Source: Christensenella intestinihominis (GTDB taxonomy: Bacteria > Bacillota > Clostridia > Christensenellales > Christensenellaceae). Taken from it: a stretch of DNA of 64,000 nucleotides. This document shows, one piece after another, positions 58,252-64,000 of this stretch. Location: positions 1 to 64,000 of the forward strand of contig NZ_MAIQ01000008.1 in the NCBI RefSeq assembly GCF_001678845.1, read 5' to 3'. Made by a program: the position numbers and the translations under genes. Position 1 is the stretch's first letter, and every line of letters begins with the position of its first letter. The notes beneath the pieces are model-generated. The model was not told where the DNA came from and did not search any database. It worked only from the letters and a program-made list of their open reading frames with translations.

Positions 58252-60666
58252 TCATGCAATCCGCATTTGCTCTACCTTGTCCTGAAGCTTTTCCGCGCGG
58301 GTCTTGAATGCGATGGAAAGCCCGAGGAATATGCCGAAGAAAATCGCCAGGATGCCGATACACTGCCAGATCAACAGAATATCGCTTCCCGAAATTGCCT
58401 CCCGCAGCGCGGTTACGCAATAGGTAAAAGGCATGAACGGGTTCAGCACCCGGAAGAAATTCGGCACCAGCTCGAGCGGGAAGGTGCCCGCGTCCGACGT
58501 CAGCTGAAGGATCAGGAGCACAATGGCGATCAACCGTCCCGCGTCTCCAAACAGCGAAATCAGCATCTGTACAATGGCAATGGAGACAAGCGACATCACC
58601 ACGATCGTAAAGAAATACATCCCGGCGTTGTTCGGCACGAGCCCGAGCGCCAGCACCACCGCCCCCACCAGTACGGCCTGCAGCACGCCCACGAATGCGT
58701 ACGAAAGGAATTTACCGATTACGGCCTGTGCGCTGTTCGCCGCAAAACGCGGATCGGCCTTGGGTGAAATAATGAAGAACATCAGGATTGCGCCCACCCA
58801 CAGGGAAAGCGGGATAAAGTAAGGCGCAAACCCGGTCCCATAATCGGGCACGGGGTTGATGGGCTGGCTGGATATAGCCACCGGATCGCTGATATAATCC
58901 GCCATCGCCCCGCTCGAATTCACAAGGTTTCCGTCGATATATGAAACGCCGTCCGCAAGCTTTTCAGAAAGTTCCTGCGACCCGTCGTTTAATTGCGCAA
59001 CCCCATCCGTAAGGGCGGGCAGCTGGCCGTTCATCGTTTTGATTCCGTCGGCGAGCGTTACGGAGCCATTGTAAAGCTGCCGCGTTCCGGACGCCGCCTG
59101 GCGGGCGCCCGCTTCCAGCGCGTCACCGCCGTTTTTTAGCTGTGCAACGCCGTCCGCGAGGGCGGGCGTTTTTTCCGACAGCTGCCGCGCCCCGTCCGAA
59201 AGCGCCGCCGCCCCGTCCGAAAGCGTTTCGATTCCTTCGGCAAGCGCAGGGATATTGCCGGAAAGCTCGCTCATTCCGGCGCTTAATGTGCCGGAGCCCT
59301 CTCCGAGCTTTGCGGCCGCGTCCGCCGCTGCGTTTACGCCTGCTGAAAGCTGCGAAACGCCTGCCGCAAAGGCGGGGGAGCCGTCGGGCATGGCGGAATT
59401 GGCCGGATCGAGCGTATAGGAAAGGCCGCTAAGGCCGGAGGCCACATCGCCGAGGCCGCTTTTGGCCGCCTCAAGGCCTCCTGTAAGCGTGTCGAGGCTC
59501 GTGTGGTAAGAGGCTTGCAGCTGGCCGAGCGCCGCGTTGATATCGTCCGCGGAAGCCCCGCCCGCCGCCAGGGCCTTGATGCCGTCGATTGCGTCGTCGA
59601 AATCCGAGGTAGAGGAGGCCTCCGCGATCATCATATCGAGGCCGTCCGAAACATGCCCGGTTCCCGCGGCCAATTGGTCGACTGAGGATTTCAGCGTTCC
59701 CGTTCCACTCTGTACGGCCTGCGCGCCGTCGACAAGCGCGGGCATTTTCCCGTTCAAGGCCGCCAGTCCGTCGTTCAATTCGTTTGCGCCGGTTTCAAGG
59801 CGGGTTATGCCGCCGGCGAGCGCGCCGCTTTTTTCCGCAAGCGTGTCGATCCCGCCGGACACCCGGTCCGCGCCGTCCGCCAGCTGTGTGCTGCCGTCCG
59901 TAAGCGCCGGAAGCTGGCCCTGCAGGCTCCTGAGGCCGTCCGCCAGCTGTGCGCTGCCGCCCGTAAGGGCGGGCATATTGCTGTTTAAGGAACCAAGGCC
60001 GTTTTCCAGCGCGCCCGCGCCATCCGCAAGCTGCGTAACGCCTGCCGAAAGTTCGGGAATTTTGCCGTTCAGCGTGAGGATGCCGCCGTGAAGCCGGTCC
60101 GCGCCGTCCGCAGCCTCAGACAGCCCGTCCTTCGCGTCATAGAGTCCGTCAAACGCGCCCAGCGCATATTCCTTTGTAACCGAAGCGGATACCTTTTCCT
60201 TCAATTGCGTTTCCACATTGCCGCCGATCTGCGAGGCAAGGAAGTTTTTCGCCTGGTTCGAGGTATAGATAATTTCCGCCGTGGTGGGCGCGCCCGTTTT
60301 AGCGTTCACGACCTTCTGCGAAAAATCCTCGGGAATCGTGAACAGCGAATAATATTTCGTGTTTTCGAGCCCGTCCGCAAGGTCGTCCTGTGAAACAAAC
60401 GACCATCCCACCTCGTTGTTGCCCTTAAGGTCGTCTGTCACCTGGCTGCCGTAATTCACATCTTCACCATTGAGCTTCGCTCCCTTGTCGAGGTTCAGCA
60501 CCGCAACGGGAAGGTCGCTAAGCCGTCCGTACGGATTCCAGAACGCCGCGAGGTAGCACAGGCTGTAGAGCATCGGCACAATCAGTATCGCCACTACGGA
60601 AACGCGGATGAACCGGTTCCTGAAAATCCCGGATATATCGTTTCCGGCGATCTTTGCAAATTTCAA
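58252..60666 (-). CDS. YhgE/Pip-domain ABC-2-type membrane protein
   Basis: The 804-residue protein has one N-terminal helix (about residues 20-40), a long extracytoplasmic middle with many repeats like LADGVAQLKNGGDALEAGA and ALSDGARQLSEKTPALADGV (about 190-600), and at the end about five helices of the ABC-2/YhgE type. The family includes phage infection protein Pip and ESX/type VII-linked proteins. TTG at 60666 gives good spacing from AAGGAG; GTG at 60675 is too close to it. Its promoter carries a TetR palindrome, so TetR at 60921 probably represses it. Confidence 0.85.
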   Translation of the reverse strand: MKFAKIAGNDISGIFRNRFIRVSVVAILIVPMLYSLCYLAAFWNPYGRLSDLPVAVLNLDKGAKLNGEDVNYGSQVTDDLKGNNEVGWSFVSQDDLADGLENTKYYSLFTIPEDFSQKVVNAKTGAPTTAEIIYTSNQAKNFLASQIGGNVETQLKEKVSASVTKEYALGAFDGLYDAKDGLSEAADGADRLHGGILTLNGKIPELSAGVTQLADGAGALENGLGSLNSNMPALTGGSAQLADGLRSLQGQLPALTDGSTQLADGADRVSGGIDTLAEKSGALAGGITRLETGANELNDGLAALNGKMPALVDGAQAVQSGTGTLKSSVDQLAAGTGHVSDGLDMMIAEASSTSDFDDAIDGIKALAAGGASADDINAALGQLQASYHTSLDTLTGGLEAAKSGLGDVASGLSGLSYTLDPANSAMPDGSPAFAAGVSQLSAGVNAAADAAAKLGEGSGTLSAGMSELSGNIPALAEGIETLSDGAAALSDGARQLSEKTPALADGVAQLKNGGDALEAGARQAASGTRQLYNGSVTLADGIKTMNGQLPALTDGVAQLNDGSQELSEKLADGVSYIDGNLVNSSGAMADYISDPVAISSQPINPVPDYGTGFAPYFIPLSLWVGAILMFFIISPKADPRFAANSAQAVIGKFLSYAFVGVLQAVLVGAVVLALGLVPNNAGMYFFTIVVMSLVSIAIVQMLISLFGDAGRLIAIVLLILQLTSDAGTFPLELVPNFFRVLNPFMPFTYCVTALREAISGSDILLIWQCIGILAIFFGIFLGLSIAFKTRAEKLQDKVEQMRIA

Positions 60667-60690
60667 CGCAAACACACTCCTTTTAAAATA

Positions 60691-60710
60691 TGTACTGACT
60701 AGTCAGTACA
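60691..60710 (-). promoter_or_regulatory. TetR operator at yhgE-like promoter
   Basis: TGTACTGACTAGTCAGTACA, a 20-base perfect palindrome directly after the -10 box on the minus strand. It resembles the site at 61501-61518. Confidence 0.8.
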
Positions 60711-60739
60711 ATAATATTGCTTTATGTACTATTTGTCAA
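60711..60739 (-). promoter_or_regulatory. Promoter of yhgE-like gene
   Basis: On the minus strand, TTGACA (60739-60734), 17 bases, TATTAT (60716-60711). Confidence 0.77.
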
Positions 60740-60805
60740 CATATTTTTAGCGCCAAAACACGGAGAAAATTAAAATCAGGGAAGGAACTTTCAGGGGGAG
60801 TCCGC

Positions 60806-60836
60806 AAATAAAAAATGCGCGGGACCGCGCATTAAA
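60806..60836 (-). terminator. Terminator of tetR gene
   Basis: On the minus strand, AATGCGCG-GTCC-CGCGCATT followed by TTTTATTT. Confidence 0.75.
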
Positions 60837-60920
60837 AGGAAAAATAGTATGGAAAAAGCAAGGGAGGAACACGCGGCGCGCATCTGTAATGACCGGCGAA
60901 GCCGGGTTCTTTCCGGCTAC

Positions 60921-61481
60921 TTATTTGTTCAGGATTCCATGCAGGTAATTTTGAATCAGCAGGCCGGAAATATCTTTTTTTTGCGATCCGGCCATCGCGC
61001 TGTAAACGGCGGCGGATACCATCGTGCCGAGGAAGCCGAACACCGCGGCGGCGGTCTCCTTTTCCGTCCGCTGTCCGGTTCCAAGGGTGCTGATGCATTC
61101 GCTGATCAGCTCCGCGTATTCGCTCAATTTGCCGCGCAGCAGGCGCTGGCGCTCTTCCTGGCCAAAGAGCTGGCTTAAAATCACCTTGACAAAATTTTCG
61201 TTTTTGCGTACGACGCGCAGCTGGGATTTGCACAACTCGGCAATTTTGTCCTCAGGGGAAAGCGGCCGTTCCAGTACTTTTTTCGCATCGTCGATCATAT
61301 GCCCGAGCCCCGTCTGCATCACAAACAGGAACAGCTCTTCCTTGCTCTTGAAATGGTAATACAGCGTGCCCTTGGCCACCTTTGCCCGTTCCGCAATTTC
61401 GTCCATGGCCGCGCCGGTATAGCCCGATTGTGAAAATACGTCCACCGACGCCGCATAAATCGCATCCTTTGTTTTGTTCAT
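60921..61481 (-). CDS. TetR-family regulator
   Basis: The 186-residue protein has the TetR N-terminal HTH: AIYAASVDVFSQSGYTGAAM then IAERAKVAKGTLYYHFKSKEEL (residues about 25-46), followed by a helical ligand-binding domain. It starts at ATG 61481 with GGGGTGG upstream. The palindromes TGTACTGACTAGTCAGTACA (60691) and a near match at 61501-61518 flank the gene, so it likely represses itself and the yhgE-like gene. Ligand unknown. Confidence 0.9.
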   Translation of the reverse strand: MNKTKDAIYAASVDVFSQSGYTGAAMDEIAERAKVAKGTLYYHFKSKEELFLFVMQTGLGHMIDDAKKVLERPLSPEDKIAELCKSQLRVVRKNENFVKVILSQLFGQEERQRLLRGKLSEYAELISECISTLGTGQRTEKETAAAVFGFLGTMVSAAVYSAMAGSQKKDISGLLIQNYLHGILNK

Positions 61482-61500
61482 GAAAACCACCCCGAAATTA

Positions 61501-61518
61501 ATATTGACCGGTCAGTAT
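61501..61518 (-). promoter_or_regulatory. TetR operator at tetR promoter
   Basis: ATATTGACCGGTCAGTAT, palindromic with a single mismatched pair, overlaps a TATACT -10 box of the leftward tetR gene. Both TetR sites fit TAYTGACYRGTCAGTA. Confidence 0.72.
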
Positions 61519-61632
61519 AATTTCTTTATACCCCATCCGCGTAAAAATAGCAAGGAAAAAAGAATAGGATTGAAAAATATGGAAAAGAGGTATACAATGA
61601 TTGGTATTGGAACAGACAGAAAGGCACAATAT

Positions 61633-62427
61633 ATGGAGCTGAAAATCGCCCCGCTGTTCAGCGGCTCGAAGGGGAACTGCATTTACATCGGCACGGAAAA
61701 ATCCAAGGTTCTTGTGGACGCGGGTTATTCGTGTACGAAGATCGTGTCGGAGCTCAAAAAGGTCGATACCCATATGGAGGATATCGACGGAATCCTCGTG
61801 ACGCATGAACACAGCGACCATATCGCGGGCGTGGGCGTAATTTCCCGCAAGTTCGATATCCCGGTCTACGCGAACGAACAGACGTGGTGCGAGATGGAAA
61901 AGCGCCTCGGCGACGTACAGGGAAAAAACATCCGGGTGATCGACGAAGAGGATTTTTATGTGGGGGAGTTGTGCGTCCAGCCGTACGAAATATCGCACGA
62001 CGCGGTGCGCCCCTTTGGCTACAGCCTGACTGCGGGCGGGAAAAAGGTCAGTATCATGACCGACCTTGGCAGGGTCACCGAAAAAATACTGGCGCAGGTG
62101 GCGGGTTCGTCCATTGTGCTTCTGGAATCCAACCACGATGTTGAAATGCTGAAATGCGGGCCGTATCCTTATTACCTGAAACGCCGTATCCTTTCCACAC
62201 ACGGACACCTGTCGAACGACGACGCGGCTGAAACGGCAATGCGTCTCGCGGCGGCGGGGGTGCGCGGCATACTGCTCGGCCATCTTTCCGAAAAAAACAA
62301 TTTTTACGAGCTTGCCTATGAAACGGTGTGCGGCTTTTTGCGGCAAAACGGCGTCGTAATCGGCAAGCATGTCGCGGTTGCTATGGCGAAGCGCGAAGGA
62401 GTCACCGGCATTTACGCCGCGGTATAA
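61633..62427 (+). CDS. MBL-fold metallo-hydrolase (YycJ/WalJ type)
   Basis: The 264-residue protein has an intact MBL site: FSGSKGNCIYIGT near the start, VTHEHSDHIAG (about residues 56-66), YEISHDAVRPFGY (His about 119), and ESNHDVEMLKCGPYP plus ILSTHGHLSNDDAA. This matches YycJ/WalJ, which in Firmicutes sits near the WalKR operon and has exonuclease-like activity. Here rlmH follows, as in many Firmicutes. ATG 61633 is used; upstream in-frame ATGs at 61579 and 61597 are weaker, as family proteins start near MxxxFxPLFSGS. Confidence 0.88.
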   Translation: MELKIAPLFSGSKGNCIYIGTEKSKVLVDAGYSCTKIVSELKKVDTHMEDIDGILVTHEHSDHIAGVGVISRKFDIPVYANEQTWCEMEKRLGDVQGKNIRVIDEEDFYVGELCVQPYEISHDAVRPFGYSLTAGGKKVSIMTDLGRVTEKILAQVAGSSIVLLESNHDVEMLKCGPYPYYLKRRILSTHGHLSNDDAAETAMRLAAAGVRGILLGHLSEKNNFYELAYETVCGFLRQNGVVIGKHVAVAMAKREGVTGIYAAV

Positions 62428-62429
62428 AA

Positions 62430-62560
62430 TCAGGTAATTCAGGTAATAAGGAATAGTGAACAGGTAATAGGCGCTGAATCGGCTCCGCCGATGATCCCTG
62501 ATAATGCGCGCGGCGCATTCCTTCTCTATTACCTATTCTTTATTACTTATTATTTAGTTA
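62430..62560. repeat. Dispersed AT-rich palindromic repeat, copy C
   Basis: AGGTAATAAGGAATAGTGAAC on the left and its rough inverted complement CTATTACCTATTCTTTATTAC on the right, with CCGCCG/GCGCGCGGCGC hairpins between. It is the longest of the three copies and ends at the ribosome site of rlmH. Confidence 0.6.
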
Positions 62561-62575
62561 AAGGGGAGCAGGACC

Positions 62576-63049
62576 ATCAAAATCAGGATCGTATGCGTCG
62601 GAAAGCTGAAGGAAGATTTTTATGAAAAGGCACAGGCGGAGTATGTAAAAATGCTCGGCCGTTTTTGTAATGTCGTAATTGACGAGCTGCCGGACGAACC
62701 CCTTACGAATGTGAAGGGGGAGAAGGCGGAGCAGGCTGTGAAGGCTGCGGAGGGGGAACGTATCCTTAAAAAATGCGAGGGCTATGTAATCGCCTGCGAT
62801 GTGCGCGGGAAGCAGATGCCTTCCGAAACTTTCGCGGAAAAAATCGGCGGCCTGATGTCGGACGGAAACAGTACGCTTACCTTTGTGATCGGCGGATCGC
62901 TCGGGCTTTCGCCGGATGTGCTCGCCCGGGCGGACCTGCGGCTGTCCGTGTCACAGATGACGCTTCCGCACCGGCTCTTCCGCATCGTGCTTTTGGAACA
63001 GGTATTCCGCGCATTTAAAATCGTGAACCACGAAACCTATCACAAATAA
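62576..63049 (+). CDS. rlmH: 23S rRNA pseudouridine-1915 N3-methyltransferase, apparent ATC start
   Basis: The 157-residue product matches RlmH (SPOUT/YbeA family), which methylates pseudouridine 1915 of 23S rRNA. Its N-terminus is KIRIVCVGKLKEDFYEKAQ and the SAM knot is FVIGGSLGLSPDVLARA, near residues 100-116. The only codon in the Met position is ATC at 62576, with GGGGAG seven bases before it; an in-frame stop (TAG at 62555) and no ATG, GTG or TTG lie between. Starting at ATG 62651 would remove the first 25 residues and the first strand. Either an ATC start, or a sequencing or mutational change, is implied. Confidence 0.85.
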   Translation: MKIRIVCVGKLKEDFYEKAQAEYVKMLGRFCNVVIDELPDEPLTNVKGEKAEQAVKAAEGERILKKCEGYVIACDVRGKQMPSETFAEKIGGLMSDGNSTLTFVIGGSLGLSPDVLARADLRLSVSQMTLPHRLFRIVLLEQVFRAFKIVNHETYHK

Positions 63050-63080
63050 ATAATTTGTGTTTTCCGGCGTCCTTTTTTGG

Positions 63081-63108
63081 TTGAAAAAAATCCGATCTGT
63101 GTTACCAT
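63081..63108 (+). promoter_or_regulatory. Candidate promoter of FGGY kinase
   Basis: TTGAAA at 63081-63086, 16 bases, TACCAT at 63103-63108. This would leave a leader of about 210 bases; nothing else recognised in it except the palindrome at 63284. Confidence 0.5.
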
Positions 63109-63283
63109 AGAAGGGAAGCCGCTATCCCCAAATAAACGGCGTACCGGGACGGCAAAAGTACCCGCGGCATAAAAGCAATTAAGTTTTCCGCACGTCCGGA
63201 CCCCCGGGCGGCGGAACCTGTCATAAAGAGGCATCGGTAAAATTAAGTAACGGCCATGTGGAAAGCTATTTTGTCACCACAAA

Positions 63284-63299
63284 ATGTATACGTGTACAT
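63284..63299 (+). promoter_or_regulatory. 16-base palindrome before kinase gene
   Basis: ATGTATACGTGTACAT, one mismatched pair from perfect symmetry, 24 bases before the ATG. It looks like a GntR- or LacI-type operator. Confidence 0.6.
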
Positions 63300-63322
63300 G
63301 ACGGCCGGGAAAGAGGGAACCA

Positions 63323-64000
63323 ATGGGAAAATATCTTTTGGCGCACGACCTCGGGACGACGGGCGATAAGGCCGTGCTTTTCTCGGAAGACGGCACGCTT
63401 GTGCGTGCGGTTACGGCGGAATATAAAACGCATTACCTCGGCCACGGGTTCGTGGAGCAGGACCCGGACGACTGGTGGCGCGCGGTGTGCGGTTCCTCGG
63501 CCGAGCTGCTGAAATCCGTAAATCCGAAGGACGTTGCGGCGGTGTCCTTCAGTGGGCAGATGATGGGCTGCCTGTGCGTCGACAGGCATGGAAAGCCGCT
63601 GCGTCCGTCCATCATCTGGGCGGATACGCGTTCGGTGCGCGAAGCGGACGCCTTGGGCAAGGCATATGGAAAAACCGCATTCTACCGCACTTCCGGGCAC
63701 CGTATTAGTTCATCTCATACAGTTACAAAGCTGATGTGGATAAAGGAAAATGAGCCGGAAATTTACCGGCAGGCCTATAAAATCCTGTGCGCTAAGGATT
63801 ACATCGTTTTAAAGCTCACCGGGCGATTCGTCACAGACTATTCTGACGCGTCGGGCACGCTCGCGTACAACATCTGCGGGCATATGTGGGCGGAAGACAT
63901 CATGCAGGCGGCGGGGGTGGACCGGGAAAAATTCCCCGATATCCTCGCCGCGGCCACCGTGGTGGGCGAGGTCGGCGAAAAAGCGGCGCGGGAAAGCGGG
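63323..64000 (+). CDS. FGGY carbohydrate kinase (xylulokinase-like), 5' part
   Basis: 226 residues are present and the frame is open at the right edge. LLAHDLGTTGDKAVLFSEDG (residues 5-24) is the N-terminal ATP/Mg motif of the FGGY fold, VSFSGQMMGCLCVDRHGKPLRPSIIWADTR (about residues 75-104) matches xylulokinase-like substrate contacts, and DYSDASGTLAYNICGHMW follows near 172-189. It phosphorylates a pentose, ketose or polyol, with xylulose plausible. AGAGGGAACC precedes the ATG. Confidence 0.87.
   Translation, partial: MGKYLLAHDLGTTGDKAVLFSEDGTLVRAVTAEYKTHYLGHGFVEQDPDDWWRAVCGSSAELLKSVNPKDVAAVSFSGQMMGCLCVDRHGKPLRPSIIWADTRSVREADALGKAYGKTAFYRTSGHRISSSHTVTKLMWIKENEPEIYRQAYKILCAKDYIVLKLTGRFVTDYSDASGTLAYNICGHMWAEDIMQAAGVDREKFPDILAAATVVGEVGEKAARESG

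Noticed and set aside
1-64000. CRISPR array, tRNA or rRNA genes, prophage
   Set aside because: No regularly spaced repeats, cloverleaf-type sequences, rRNA cores or phage structural genes were recognised by eye.

Overview
The window reads as chromosome of a low-motility-signature, anaerobic Firmicute of class Clostridia; a Christensenellales or Eubacteriales relative is my inference. Support: a long Bacillus/Clostridium-type SRP RNA with an Alu domain, strong AGGAGG-type ribosome sites with frequent TTG and GTG starts, TTGACA-N17-TATAAT promoters, a fabH-to-accA fatty-acid operon of Clostridial layout, and the GGGtGRT/NifU-like gene pair. Coding DNA is visibly GC-rich, except for a small AT-rich patch at about 16.9-18.3 kb. 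No rRNA, tRNA, CRISPR array or intact transposon was seen.

Layout. 0-6.3 kb: tail of a sugar epimerase, rpiB-upp, a condensation-fold acyltransferase plus zinc-ribbon membrane protein pair, a Dabb protein, a lipoprotein, purA with an early terminator-like hairpin in its leader, and SRP RNA. 6.3-16.9 kb: HxlR regulator with two flavodoxin-like reductases; a leftward MFS/FUSC/methyltransferase group; a PadR-HAAS-membrane-DUF4097 envelope-stress-like operon; a second acyltransferase/zinc-ribbon pair followed by HD, GNAT and SDR genes. 16.9-18.3 kb: AT-rich patch with a tandemly duplicated XRE regulator/small ORF module, one copy broken. 18.3-30 kb: GGGtGRT and its scaffold partner, alpha/beta hydrolase, Zn-ribbon protein, aminotransferase, tyrS, YigZ-like protein, ilvE, a surface protein, and aconitase. 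30-39 kb: fatty-acid operon fabH-acpP-fabD-fabG-fabF-accB-fabZ-accC-accD-accA, with no enoyl-ACP reductase in it.

39-58 kb is the most distinctive part: a catabolic locus for an unidentified sugar or sugar acid. One operon encodes a complete sugar ABC importer, a TIM-barrel isomerase and two SDR dehydrogenases. A LacI-type regulator follows with its own promoter. A second operon encodes a lactonase-like MBL protein with a missing metal ligand, tartronate-semialdehyde reductase, a complete 2-oxo-acid dehydrogenase complex (E1alpha, E1beta, E2 with two lipoyl domains, E3), a hydroxypyruvate-isomerase-like protein, glycerate kinase and an FAH-family hydrolase. Four near-identical palindromes (consensus ARTTTAACGATAAACT) lie at the two operon promoters or just before the first genes, so the LacI protein probably controls both.

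58-64 kb: a YhgE/Pip membrane protein and a TetR regulator sharing matching palindromic operators, a YycJ/WalJ MBL hydrolase, rlmH that appears to start at ATC, and the first 226 codons of an FGGY sugar kinase preceded by a 16-bp palindrome.
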